Positions 17,621 to 25,815 of a stretch of DNA of 64,000 nt are shown here, in pieces. The stretch is from Actinoplanes regularis (lineage in GTDB: Bacteria > Actinomycetota > Actinomycetes > Mycobacteriales > Micromonosporaceae). The stretch spans positions 186,001-250,000 of the forward strand of contig NZ_FZNR01000012.1 of assembly GCF_900188005.1 (NCBI RefSeq), read 5' to 3'. Positions within the stretch are counted from its first letter, which is position 1, and each line of letters starts with the position of its first letter. A program made the translations under genes and the position numbers. The notes under the pieces are model-generated. The model saw only the letters and a program-made list of their open reading frames with translations, was not told the DNA's origin and did no database searches.

Positions 17621-18682
17621 GTGACGACACGACAGCGAACTCTCCCGAGCTCCGCCGCCGCGGCGATCATCGCCCTGACGGCCGCCGGATCAGCGATCGG
17701 CCTGCCCACATCCGCTCACGCCGCCGTTCCCAAGGTCGCGACGAACTGGACGCGACTGATGCACCGCAGTCTCACGCACGACACGACGCTCGCCACCATG
17801 CGTACCACGCTCGCCACCCACCAGGCCGCGGTCCGCGCCTCGAACGCCGAGGTCGCCGCGGCCGCGAAGGCGGAACGCGGCACCCGGGCCGTGCTGAAGA
17901 CCGCGACGATCGCCGACGCCAACGCACAGGCGCGCTACACGTCCGCGCGAAAGGCGCTGAACACCGCCAAGCAGGGCCTGAACACGGTGTCGAAGAGCAA
18001 GTCGAAGTCCCGCACCAGAGCGATCGCCCGGGCGAAGCGGGCTGTCACCGCCGCCACCAAGACGGTGACCGTCCGTAAGAGCCAGGCGCAGAACGCCGCC
18101 GCCGCGCTGAGCGCCGCAGGCAAGGCCTCCCGCGCCGCCCGCGCCCGCATCGCCAAGGCGGACGCCGCGGTGGCGGCGGAGTCCGCGGCCGTGGCGAAGA
18201 CCCAGAACGCGATCACCGCGCTGCCCACCGCCGCGGCGCTGGCCACCCAGGCCGCCGCGGTCAGCAGGGACGTCGTCGAGCAGGTCCGGCCCGCCTTCAA
18301 GAACACCGACACCACCAAGGTCTACGGCGTCACCGTGCACCGCAACATCGCCTTCGCGTTCAAGCGCATGATCGACGACGCGAAAGCCGACGGCGTCGAG
18401 ATCTCCGGCGGCGGTTTCCGGACCAAGGAGCGCCAAGCCGAACTCCGCAAGATCAACGGCTGCCCGGACGTCTGGACCGCACCTTCGTCGTCCTGCCGCG
18501 TCCCGACCGCCATTCCCGGCCGCTCGCTGCACGAACTCGGCCTCGCCGTCGACATCACCTCCGGCGGCAAGACCATCACGTCGAAGTCCGTGGCCTTCAA
18601 ATGGATGCAGGCCCACGCCAAGGAGTACGGCCTGATCAACTTCCCCGCGGAAGCCTGGCACTGGTCCATCTCCGGCAGCTGA
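17621..18682 (+). CDS. Secreted M15/VanY-type D-alanyl-D-alanine carboxypeptidase with N-terminal coiled coil
   Basis: The 353-residue protein has a signal peptide (to about Ala34) and a ~170-residue Ala/Lys/Arg-rich helical region (45-210), probably a coiled-coil spacer. The peptidase domain follows with GGFRTKERQ (264-272), zinc ligands in SLHELGLAVD (His304, Asp311) and EAWHW (Glu344, His347). It should trim D-Ala from peptidoglycan stems or act as a lytic endopeptidase. The start is GTG. The coiled coil recalls secreted cell-wall hydrolases that need a spacer through the wall. Confidence 0.87.
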   Translation: MTTRQRTLPSSAAAAIIALTAAGSAIGLPTSAHAAVPKVATNWTRLMHRSLTHDTTLATMRTTLATHQAAVRASNAEVAAAAKAERGTRAVLKTATIADANAQARYTSARKALNTAKQGLNTVSKSKSKSRTRAIARAKRAVTAATKTVTVRKSQAQNAAAALSAAGKASRAARARIAKADAAVAAESAAVAKTQNAITALPTAAALATQAAAVSRDVVEQVRPAFKNTDTTKVYGVTVHRNIAFAFKRMIDDAKADGVEISGGGFRTKERQAELRKINGCPDVWTAPSSSCRVPTAIPGRSLHELGLAVDITSGGKTITSKSVAFKWMQAHAKEYGLINFPAEAWHWSISGS

Positions 18683-18769
18683 GACCCCGCTTCGCGGGCC
18701 TTTCAAACCCATTTCGCGGTACGACCGGCGGAGTCCCGCCTCCAGGCCCTTCGGCCCAAGCCCCGCCGT

Positions 18770-18802
18770 GGCCGGGCGCGGCGTGATCAGCCACGCCCGG
18801 CC
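18770..18802. terminator. Hairpin between convergent VanY-like and binding-protein genes
   Basis: A perfect 9-bp stem ggccgggcg / cgcccggcc with a 15-nt loop lies between two convergent stop codons and can serve either strand. Confidence 0.65.
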
Positions 18803-18822
18803 GCCGCGCGGCTCGCGGTCGC

Positions 18823-20073
18823 TCAGCCGAGGACGATCGGCTCGAAGATCGAGGCGAAGGTCTGCTGCTGTTGGGCGCTGTTCAAGTTGACGTAGTAGTG
18901 CAGCTTCGCGTAGTCCGCCTCGCTCGGGAAGATGAGCGGGCTCTGCGCCACCCGCTGCAGGTCGGCCCGCTGCGACCCGGAGAGCTTGGCCGCGTCGGCC
19001 TCGATCCGCGCCTGCGCGGCCGGCACCGGGCAGACGTAGTTGATGTACTCGGTCAGCGACGCCGCGATCTCCACCTGGTAGAAGAAGTCGATGAGCGTGA
19101 TCGCGTCGACCGGGTTGGCGGCGGTCACCGGGATGGCGAAGTTGTCCGTCCAGATCGTGCCGCCCTCCTCGGGGATCACGAACTTGAGGTTCGTACCGTC
19201 GGAGAGGTTCTTCTGGAAGATGTCGCCGGACCAGGCCTGGCTGAGCCACACCTCGCCCTTGCCGAGCGCGTCGACGTAGTCCTGCTCGAAGTACTTGCGG
19301 ACGATGCCGGCGTCACGCTGCTGCTTGAGCTTCGCGGCCGCCTTCCGCCAGTCCTCCTCGGTCGAGTCGGCGGGCTTGACCCCGTTGGCGAGCAGGCCGA
19401 AGTTGGCCAGCTCGGTGAGGTCCGACATCATGCCGACCTTGCCCTTGAATTTCGGGTCCCACAGGTCGGCCAGGCTGGTGATCTCACGGCCGGTCTTCGC
19501 CGGGTCGTACGCGATGCCGGTGATGCCGGAGGCCCACGGCACACTGAACACGTTGCCCGGGTCGAACGCCTCCTCGGTGTACTTCTTGCCGGCGTTCGCG
19601 GTGAAGTTCGGCAGTCTGGAGTGGTCGAGCGGGGCCAGGAAGCCGGCGGAGCGGAACTGGCCGAACTGGATCCCGTTGGTGATCACCATCAGGTCGTACC
19701 CGATGGATTGTCCCGCCGAGAGCTGCGGCTGCACCTTGGCGAACCAGGGTCCCATCTCCTGGATCACCTCCTGGTAGTTCACCTGGATGCCGGTCTGCTC
19801 GGTGAACTTCTTCAGCTCCGGGCGCTTCGGGTCCATGTACAGCGGCCAGTTCGCGAAGTCGACCTTGCCGTTCTGCTTCTTGCCCTGCCAGAACGTGGTC
19901 ACGGCGCCCGCGTCCACACTCGTCGCCGGCGTACCCTTGCCCTTCACCCCGCACGCGGACAGCGCCGCGCCGAGCGCGGAGAGGCCACCGAGGCGCAGTG
20001 CGTCGCGCCGGCCGAGTCGCCGCGAGGTCGCGCCGCGCAGGAGGGACGGGCCGGGTGTGGTGCGGGAGAACAT
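18823..20073 (-). CDS. Spermidine/putrescine-type ABC substrate-binding lipoprotein, orphan
   Basis: The protein (416 aa) is a PotD-like periplasmic-binding-type protein (DFANWPLYMDP; FTEQTGIQVNYQEVI; GYDLMVITNG; VPWASGITGIAYDP; EGGTIWTDNFAIP). It carries a lipobox LSAC with Cys41, preceded by twin arginines (RRLGRRDALRLGG), so it may be a Tat-exported lipoprotein. No permease or ATPase gene lies on either side, so its transporter must be encoded elsewhere. GGAG lies 4 nt before the ATG. Confidence 0.85.
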   Translation of the reverse strand: MFSRTTPGPSLLRGATSRRLGRRDALRLGGLSALGAALSACGVKGKGTPATSVDAGAVTTFWQGKKQNGKVDFANWPLYMDPKRPELKKFTEQTGIQVNYQEVIQEMGPWFAKVQPQLSAGQSIGYDLMVITNGIQFGQFRSAGFLAPLDHSRLPNFTANAGKKYTEEAFDPGNVFSVPWASGITGIAYDPAKTGREITSLADLWDPKFKGKVGMMSDLTELANFGLLANGVKPADSTEEDWRKAAAKLKQQRDAGIVRKYFEQDYVDALGKGEVWLSQAWSGDIFQKNLSDGTNLKFVIPEEGGTIWTDNFAIPVTAANPVDAITLIDFFYQVEIAASLTEYINYVCPVPAAQARIEADAAKLSGSQRADLQRVAQSPLIFPSEADYAKLHYYVNLNSAQQQQTFASIFEPIVLG

Positions 20074-20374
20074 CGAACTCCGATCACGTACGGTTACTGG
20101 TGTGCTCAGCGAGCGGACCCGGCTCGGCGCCGCCAGGCCCGACCAAGATCAAACCGTACGAACCGCCGGGCCGTGGACGAATCGGCGATCCGGGTGCGGA
20201 TTCTTGTCACCGAACCGGCCAGCGGCCACTCCTCGTGTTGCGAAGTTGATCTTACTTCGCCGCCGGCCGGGGCCTTCCTCCGCGTAAGCCCGGTAACAGA
20301 TCGTGCACGGTCGCGCGCGTCATCTCCTGACGGCTTCCACTCACCTTCTGACGGCCTCGGCGGGGCCGCGGGAC
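20074..20374. other. Promoter gap upstream of the binding-protein gene
   Basis: This 301-bp gap lies between the phosphatase-like gene and the binding-protein gene, both leftward. It must hold the binding-protein promoter. I see no strong dyad, only a loose direct repeat (tcctgacggc / ttctgacggc) near 20325-20355. Confidence 0.5.
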
Positions 20375-21175
20375 TCACACTCCGGCGCGCTGGTTGCGGA
20401 TGAGCGCCAGCAGAGCGGCGTGCGTCTCCTCGTCGGCGGCCACGACCAGACCCCCGGCGCCGGTGTGCAGCGGCTGGCCGTCGATGCCGGTGACCACGCA
20501 ACCGGCCGCCTGGCAGATCGCGATACCGGCCGCGAAGTGGACGCTGTCGCTCAGGTCGCCGTCGGTGACGTACGCCGCGCGGCGACCGGCGGCGACCCAG
20601 GCCACGGCCAGGGTCGTGGAGACCACCCGGGGCCGGAACCGCTCGATGAACCCGTCGTCGGCCAGCATCCGGGCGGCCAGGAAGACGTCCCTGTTCGGGA
20701 ACGGCGGGTCGAGGTTGACGTCGACGAGTCCGGACCCCGCCGACGGGACGAGCCGCTCGTCCGAACCACCACTACGCACGTACGCGGCGTCGCCGTCGGT
20801 CCAGAACAGCTCTTCGGTGAATGGATCCGCCGAGGCGGCGACGGCCACCCGTGCCCCGGCCCGCAGCGCCACATTGACCGAGACCAGCATGTTCCGTACG
20901 GCAAAATTCAACGTCCCGCACAGCGGGTCGACCAGCCACATCCGGCCGTTTCCCGCCGGTCCCGTACGCCCGCTCTCCTCACCCAGCACGACGTCGTCCG
21001 GACGCGCCGCGCGCAGGATGTCCACGATCGCCTTCTCGGCGTCCAGGTCGGCGGAGGTGGCGAAGTCACCGCCGGTCTTGTCGATACGCGTCAACGACGA
21101 ACCGTAGTGGGACCGGACGATCGCCGCCCCGGCCTCCGCCGCGTCGATGGCCAGCACCTGGTCAGTGATCAACAT
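20375..21175 (-). CDS. Inositol-monophosphatase-family protein with replaced metal ligands
   Basis: The 266-residue protein has the IMPase layout: TSADLDAEK, the first metal Glu in VLGEESG (about 64-70), motif A as DPLCGTLNF and motif B as SVHFAAG. In active IMPase-type enzymes motif A is DPxDGTxNF and motif B is WDxAAG. Here the second Asp of motif A is Cys and the Asp of motif B is His, so two of the usual Mg2+ ligands are gone. It may be inactive, use another metal, or belong to a divergent subfamily. The ribosome site is weak. Confidence 0.75.
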   Translation of the reverse strand: MLITDQVLAIDAAEAGAAIVRSHYGSSLTRIDKTGGDFATSADLDAEKAIVDILRAARPDDVVLGEESGRTGPAGNGRMWLVDPLCGTLNFAVRNMLVSVNVALRAGARVAVAASADPFTEELFWTDGDAAYVRSGGSDERLVPSAGSGLVDVNLDPPFPNRDVFLAARMLADDGFIERFRPRVVSTTLAVAWVAAGRRAAYVTDGDLSDSVHFAAGIAICQAAGCVVTGIDGQPLHTGAGGLVVAADEETHAALLALIRNQRAGV

Positions 21176-21234
21176 GGATCAGACAATAGTGTCACGCGGC
21201 CGGTGAGCCTCGAACCGGAGCGGGCGTAGACCTT

Positions 21235-22482
21235 TCAGCCGCCCGCCCCGCCACCGGCCGGCGCCCCGGTGATGGCCTGCATCTCCTGCCCGATCAGGTC
21301 CTGCAGCGGCATGCCGTCGCGGTTGCCGAGAATGACGCCGACCCAGCCGGTGTCCGGGTAGATGCTCCAGTTGGCGCCGACCCCCGGGTTCCCGCCGGAA
21401 CGCTGATACACCCACTGGCCGTTGGCGATCTCGACCACGACCCCGTACGCCCCGAACGACCCCGGCCCGTGCGGCGTCTTGGCCCCGAGAAGCACATCGG
21501 CCCAGGGCCGGTCCAGCACCGTGCCGTCGGCCAGCGCCCGCGCGAACCGGACCAGGTCCGGCGCGGTGACGAAGCCGCCGTCCCCGGGAGCGTCGATGAA
21601 GGCACGACCAGGATTCTTGCCGAGGACGTACGGGTAAGGGCTGCCCTTGTCCAGGTTGCGCACGGCGTCCACCACGCTGCCGTCCGCCACCTCCATGTAC
21701 GGATGCGCGATGTGCCTGTCGGTGAGCCACTGCGGCCTGGTGCAGAACGCCGATCCGGTCATCCCGCAGCGCTCGAAGATGTTCCGCCGCACGTAGTCCC
21801 AGTACGTCATGCCGCTCACGGCCTCGACGACGAGAGCGGGAATGGTCACCTCGGCCTCCGCGTGGGCGGCGGTGGGAACACCCGGGACACCCACCAGCCG
21901 CGCCCGCCGGACCCGCTGCTGGTGATACTCGTGCACCTCGTCCCGGCTCTGGAAGACGCGCTGCACGTCCTCTTCCGGCAGGTCCAGCCCGGAGGTGCCG
22001 GAGAGCAGGTGGTGGAGGTTCACCTGCTCGGCGACGTCCGCGGCGAACCCGCTCAGGTACTTGCCCACCGGATCCGTCAGCCAGAGCCTGCCCTGCTGCG
22101 CCAGTTGCAGGATGGCGACCGCGTGAAACGGTTTGCCCGCCGAGCTGAGACTGAACGCGGTCCCCTCGTGGTTGCGGACGCCCCGGTCCCGGTCGGCCAG
22201 GCCGTAGGCCCGGGAAAGCACGGTCCGGCCCCGGTGCGACAGCAGCACCACACCGGAGAACCTGCCCTCGGCGGCCAGCTTCGCCACGTACCGGTCGTAG
22301 GCGCCGCCGGGCAGGGTCTCCGGCGGGATCCGGTCGAACGTGGCGGGTGTGGTGCCGGCGTGGCCGGCTCCGGCACTCGTCAACGGCACGGCGGCGGCCG
22401 CCATCGCGCCCCATTTCATTAGTCCCCGCCGGCCGATAGCACGTACCGGATCCGGCTCTGGAAGTGATGTGTTCCGACTCAT
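21235..22482 (-). CDS. Serine-hydrolase/class C beta-lactamase-like protein, exported
   Basis: The protein (415 aa) has an N-terminal RRGLMKWGAMAAAAVPL segment that looks like a Tat-type or ordinary signal. The penicillin-binding fold follows, with SAGK as the SxxK nucleophile motif (about 115-118) and SGGNPG near the end in the KTG/HxG position. The usual YxN motif is replaced by AEAEV in the segment before VTIPALVVEAVSG, so the general-base Tyr is missing. Such proteins may be esterases, D-aminopeptidases or non-catalytic. It is divergent from a GNAT gene. The GTGGAGGA site abuts the ATG. Confidence 0.75.
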   Translation of the reverse strand: MSRNTSLPEPDPVRAIGRRGLMKWGAMAAAAVPLTSAGAGHAGTTPATFDRIPPETLPGGAYDRYVAKLAAEGRFSGVVLLSHRGRTVLSRAYGLADRDRGVRNHEGTAFSLSSAGKPFHAVAILQLAQQGRLWLTDPVGKYLSGFAADVAEQVNLHHLLSGTSGLDLPEEDVQRVFQSRDEVHEYHQQRVRRARLVGVPGVPTAAHAEAEVTIPALVVEAVSGMTYWDYVRRNIFERCGMTGSAFCTRPQWLTDRHIAHPYMEVADGSVVDAVRNLDKGSPYPYVLGKNPGRAFIDAPGDGGFVTAPDLVRFARALADGTVLDRPWADVLLGAKTPHGPGSFGAYGVVVEIANGQWVYQRSGGNPGVGANWSIYPDTGWVGVILGNRDGMPLQDLIGQEMQAITGAPAGGGAGG

Positions 22483-22513
22483 TCCTCCACTCAAGACAGA
22501 CGGCCGTTGCGAT

Positions 22514-22537
22514 GGCGTATGCGTTTTCCGATACGCC
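22514..22537. promoter_or_regulatory. Dyad between divergent serine-hydrolase and GNAT genes
   Basis: A perfect 7-bp inverted repeat ggcgtat / atacgcc with a 10-nt spacer lies 32 bp from the hydrolase start. It is an operator candidate with no adjacent regulator gene. Confidence 0.4.
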
Positions 22538-22641
22538 CGCGATACAGCTGCCGCGCTGCCGGGGCCGGTCGATCGACCGTGATAGCGTCCGGCCGAGAAA
22601 CAGGCGCCGTTACTCGGCGCAAGCCAGGAAGGTACAAATAA

Positions 22642-23097
22642 ATGCATTCGGACGTACGCATCGAAGAGGCCGGCCTGGCCGATCTGGAAGCCGTGACCGA
22701 CCTGTTCCTGGGCTACCTCGACTTCTACCAGGCGCCCACCGAGCGCGACGCGGCGAAGTCCTTCCTCAGCGAGCGGATGTCGCGGGGCGAGTCGACCGTG
22801 CTGCTGGCTCGCGTCGACGGCAAGGCGGCCGGCTTCACCCAGATCTACCCGCTATTCAGCTCGGTGCGCCGCTCTCCCGTCTGGCTGCTCAACGACCTGT
22901 TCGTGGCCCCGGACTTCCGTCGCCACGGCGTGGGACGCGCCCTGATCCAGGCCGTCGCCGAGCGGGCGGAGAAGGCCGGTGTCGTCCGGGTGGAGCTGTC
23001 GACCGCCGAGACGAACACGCAGGCGCAGGCGCTGTACGAGGCCGAGGGCTTCGTCGCCGACGTCGTGTTCCGCCGCTACAGCCGCCGGATCGGCTGA
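22642..23097 (+). CDS. GNAT-family N-acetyltransferase
   Basis: The 151-residue protein shows the GNAT motif A loop VAPDFRRHGVGRALIQ (about 88-103) that binds acetyl-CoA pyrophosphate, and motif B near ALYEAEGFVAD. It acetylates an amine on a small molecule or protein; the substrate is unknown. GGAAGG lies 9 nt upstream of the ATG. Confidence 0.88.
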   Translation: MHSDVRIEEAGLADLEAVTDLFLGYLDFYQAPTERDAAKSFLSERMSRGESTVLLARVDGKAAGFTQIYPLFSSVRRSPVWLLNDLFVAPDFRRHGVGRALIQAVAERAEKAGVVRVELSTAETNTQAQALYEAEGFVADVVFRRYSRRIG

Positions 23098-23238
23098 GCC
23101 CGGCCCGCCGGCCGCCGAGCCTCGATTCAGGACGCGACAGCGCCTCGACTGTCGACCTGGCTCGGCGTCGCGGCGATGCCGGTCGCCGGCCCGGGAGGAA
23201 CGGGACGAACTCGTCGGCTCAGCCCGGGTCGGCGCTCG

Positions 23239-23577
23239 TCAGTGGGCGGCGCGCGGTGCGTACATGATGACGGCGACACCGGCCAGGCAGATGCCGGCGC
23301 CGATCAGGTCCCAGCGATCCGGCCGGAATTTGTCGACGACGACACCCCAGGCCAGGGAGCCGGCGACGAAGACCCCGCCGTAGGCGGCCAGGATGCGCCC
23401 GAAGTTCGCGTCGGGCTGCAGGGTGGCGACGAAGCCGTACGCCCCGAGCGCGACGACCCCGGCGGCGACCCACCACAGCCCGCGGTTCTCCCGCCAGCCC
23501 TGCCAGACCAGCCACGCCCCACCGATCTCCGCGAGCGCGGCAAGCAGGAACAGCACCAGCGATCGCAGAACCGTCAT
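23239..23577 (-). CDS. YnfA/UPF0060-family small membrane protein
   Basis: The 112-residue protein has four membrane helices and the family's typical sequence (EIGGAWLVWQGWRE; AYGFVATLQPDANFGRILAAYGGVFVAGSLAWGV). The family is related to small multidrug resistance transporters, and its substrate is not established. It lies 35 bp downstream of the LysR gene on the same strand and may be co-transcribed with it. Confidence 0.9.
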   Translation of the reverse strand: MTVLRSLVLFLLAALAEIGGAWLVWQGWRENRGLWWVAAGVVALGAYGFVATLQPDANFGRILAAYGGVFVAGSLAWGVVVDKFRPDRWDLIGAGICLAGVAVIMYAPRAAH

Positions 23578-23612
23578 GCCGGCGAACCTAACCCGTCCTG
23601 ATCATCGGAGCG

Positions 23613-24479
23613 TCACCAGGTCGGCCCGGCTGCGAGCAGCGTCTCGCGGACCAGCCGTACGTGGGGATTGGTGGAGGTGCCCGATCGCTGCACCAGGAAG
23701 CCGGTGTTGATCGGCGGATCCTCGGGGTCGTGGAGCAGGGTCAGCGCGCCGGAGGCCAGCTGTTCCGCGCACAGGTAGCGCGGCAGCACCGAGTAGCCGG
23801 CGCCGGCCAGCACCGCGGCGAGCACCCCGCGCAGGTCGGGGATCACCACCGCCGGGCTGGTGGTCAGCCTGCGGCCGAAGACGTGCCGCCAGTATCGGCG
23901 GACGATCGGAAGGTCCTGCGCGTAGGCGATCAGCGGCGTCCGGTCGAGGTCCACGGGACCGGCCGCCACCAGCACAAACTCCTCGTCCGTCAATGGGGTC
24001 GCGGACAGCAGGCGGCCCTTCGGGCGGGTGGTGGCGACGAGCAGGTCGAAGCGGCCCTGCCGCACGCCTTCGAGAAGGTCGTCGGTGAGTCCGGCGGTGA
24101 TCCGGAGCCGCACGCCGCGGGTCACCAGTGGGGCCAGCGCGGGAACGACCCGCACGGCCAGCAACTCGGCCGGTCCGGCGAGGTGGACGGGCTCGGGTGG
24201 TGCCGACAGCGTCGAGGGGGCGAGCGCGACCGCGAGTTCGTCAAGGGGGCCCGCGATCCGCACCGCCAGTTCATCGGCGACCGCGGTCGGGAGCACGCCA
24301 CGCGCCACGCGTTGGAACAGTTGACGACCGGACTGCTGCTCCAGCGCTTGGATCTGGCTGGTGACGGTGGACTGCGAGAGTCCGACGGCGCGGGCGCCCG
24401 CCGTGATCGACCCGGCCCGGTAGACAGCGAGGAAGGTCCGCAGCTGGTCCAGGTTGCCATCGGAAAACCGATCACTCAC
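23613..24479 (-). CDS. LysR-family transcriptional regulator
   Basis: The protein (288 aa) has an N-terminal winged HTH (LRTFLAVYRAGSITAGARAVGLSQSTVTSQIQ region, about 11-70) and the LysR effector-binding domain (RFDLLVATTRP; AAVLAGAGYSVLPRYL). It is divergent from a DJ-1/PfpI gene with 80 bp between the starts, the usual arrangement of a LysR regulator and its target. Confidence 0.9.
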   Translation of the reverse strand: MSDRFSDGNLDQLRTFLAVYRAGSITAGARAVGLSQSTVTSQIQALEQQSGRQLFQRVARGVLPTAVADELAVRIAGPLDELAVALAPSTLSAPPEPVHLAGPAELLAVRVVPALAPLVTRGVRLRITAGLTDDLLEGVRQGRFDLLVATTRPKGRLLSATPLTDEEFVLVAAGPVDLDRTPLIAYAQDLPIVRRYWRHVFGRRLTTSPAVVIPDLRGVLAAVLAGAGYSVLPRYLCAEQLASGALTLLHDPEDPPINTGFLVQRSGTSTNPHVRLVRETLLAAGPTW

Positions 24480-24489
24480 ACCGATGATT

Positions 24490-24500
24490 CTATTGGATAG
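24490..24500. promoter_or_regulatory. LysR-type dyad in the LysR/DJ-1 promoter
   Basis: The sequence ctat-tgg-atag is a short A/T-rich dyad 11 bp upstream of the LysR start, in an otherwise GC-rich gap. LysR regulators usually recognise interrupted dyads in the shared promoter. The dyad is short, so confidence is limited. Confidence 0.35.
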
Positions 24501-24559
24501 CAGATCTTCTTCCGGGCTACGGTCACCTCTGTTACCAGGAAGAACCGTAGGAGAACCCG

Positions 24560-25198
24560 ATGTCCAAGATCCTGTTCGTGATGAGCGCCGCCGACCACTG
24601 GACGCTGAAGGACGGAACCCGCCACTCCACCGGCTTCTGGGCGGAGGAGTTCCTCGTGCCCTACCGGGCCCTGACCGCCGCCGGACATGTCGTGGAGGTG
24701 GCGACCCCCGGCGGTGTGGCGCCCGTCGTGGACCCCGCGAGCCTGAACGGCGAGGAAGCGCCGGTCGTGCCGGTGGCGGGACGCCTGACCGACGTCGACC
24801 TCGGCGCGTACGCCGCGATCTACTTCCCCGGCGGACACGCCCCCATGGAGGACCTGTCGCAGGATGGCGAATCGGCGGCGCTCATCGGGAAGGCCCTGAC
24901 CGCCGGCGTGCCCCTCGCGCTGGTCTGCCACGGCGTCGCCGCCCTGCTGCCGGTCGACCCCGAGCTGGTCGCCGGCCGCCGGGTGACCGGCTTCAGCAAC
25001 ACCGAGGAGGGCCTGGCCGGCTTGGCCCCGAAGGCGTCGTGGCTGCTCGAGGACCGGCTGGTCGCGCTCGGCACCACGTTCACCGCGGGCGAGCCCTGGC
25101 AGCCGTACGTCGTCGTCGACGGCGCGCTGATCACGGGCCAGAACCCCGCCTCCTCCGAGGCTGTCGCGGCGGAGCTGCTGCGGGCGATGACCGCGTGA
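24560..25198 (+). CDS. DJ-1/PfpI (Hsp31-like) family protein
   Basis: The 212-residue protein has the Hsp31/glyoxalase III-type class I amidotransferase fold: YFPGGHAPMEDL with the conserved Gly-Gly-His, nucleophile Cys in LVCHGVAAL (about 119-127), and the C-terminal FTAGEPWQPYVVVDG and ITGQNPASS. Members of this branch act as glyoxalases, protein/nucleotide deglycases or chaperones against carbonyl stress. AGGAGAA lies before the ATG. It is probably regulated by the divergent LysR. Confidence 0.87.
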   Translation: MSKILFVMSAADHWTLKDGTRHSTGFWAEEFLVPYRALTAAGHVVEVATPGGVAPVVDPASLNGEEAPVVPVAGRLTDVDLGAYAAIYFPGGHAPMEDLSQDGESAALIGKALTAGVPLALVCHGVAALLPVDPELVAGRRVTGFSNTEEGLAGLAPKASWLLEDRLVALGTTFTAGEPWQPYVVVDGALITGQNPASSEAVAAELLRAMTA

Positions 25199-25210
25199 CC
25201 GGGGGCCGGC

Positions 25211-25732
25211 TCAGTCGAGCGCCGCGAGCGTGCGGGTGAGCCAGTCCTGTTCGGCCCGCGAGGTGGCGCGGGCGATCTCGAACATGCCTTGACGGAACGG
25301 GTCCGCCATGTCGGCGGCCCGTAGCCGTTTTCCGCCGGCGGAGAAGAACGTCGCCGGCGCCTGCAGGAAGTCCAGCCGCCGCCGGAGCACCGCGGCCTGC
25401 TCGGCGCGGTCCGGCAGGTGCCGCAGGAACGCCAGCACGGTGAAGTACCGGTTCCGGTCGCTGATCTCCGCGTCCGAGGGCGAGCGGAGCCGCCGGAACA
25501 GTTCGGTGCGGCCGGCGTCGGTGAGCGAGAGCATCTGCCGGGGTGCCGCGGACGTGCCGGGCTCGGTCCGGCGCTCCAGCATCCCGGCGGTCTCCAGCCG
25601 GCTGATCGCGGGGTAGAGCGCGCCGTCGCTGACCGGTTTGACGTGCCCGGTCAGCGACTTGATCCGCTCCTTGAGCTCGTAGCCGTGCAGCGGCTCGTCG
25701 TACAGGAAGCCCAGGATCGCCAGCGCGAGCAT
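25211..25732 (-). CDS. PadR-family transcriptional repressor
   Basis: The 173-residue protein has the PadR winged helix (LAILGFLYDEPLHGYELKERI; VSDGALYPAISRLE; LSLTDAGRTELF) and a C-terminal helical Vir-like dimerisation region. It is divergent from a MATE exporter with an obvious operator pair between them, so it most probably represses the pump until a substrate binds. Confidence 0.92.
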   Translation of the reverse strand: MLALAILGFLYDEPLHGYELKERIKSLTGHVKPVSDGALYPAISRLETAGMLERRTEPGTSAAPRQMLSLTDAGRTELFRRLRSPSDAEISDRNRYFTVLAFLRHLPDRAEQAAVLRRRLDFLQAPATFFSAGGKRLRAADMADPFRQGMFEIARATSRAEQDWLTRTLAALD

Positions 25733-25779
25733 GCCGCCCTCCCTTGTCTGTGCTCGCGCCAGCCTATAGCGTTCCGTTC

Positions 25780-25811
25780 TACATCGAATCGAGGTACAGC
25801 GAATCGAGGTA
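25780..25811. promoter_or_regulatory. Tandem PadR operator in front of the MATE gene
   Basis: Two 17-bp sites of the form TACANCGAATCGAGGTA lie at 25780-25796 and 25795-25811, sharing two bases at a 15-bp period. The first is nearly palindromic (TAC-A-TCGA-A-TCGA-G-GTA). The second covers the gaggt that serves as MATE ribosome site and ends 4 bp before the ATG. Binding would block transcription and possibly translation initiation of the pump. Confidence 0.65.
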
Positions 25812-25815
25812 GAAG

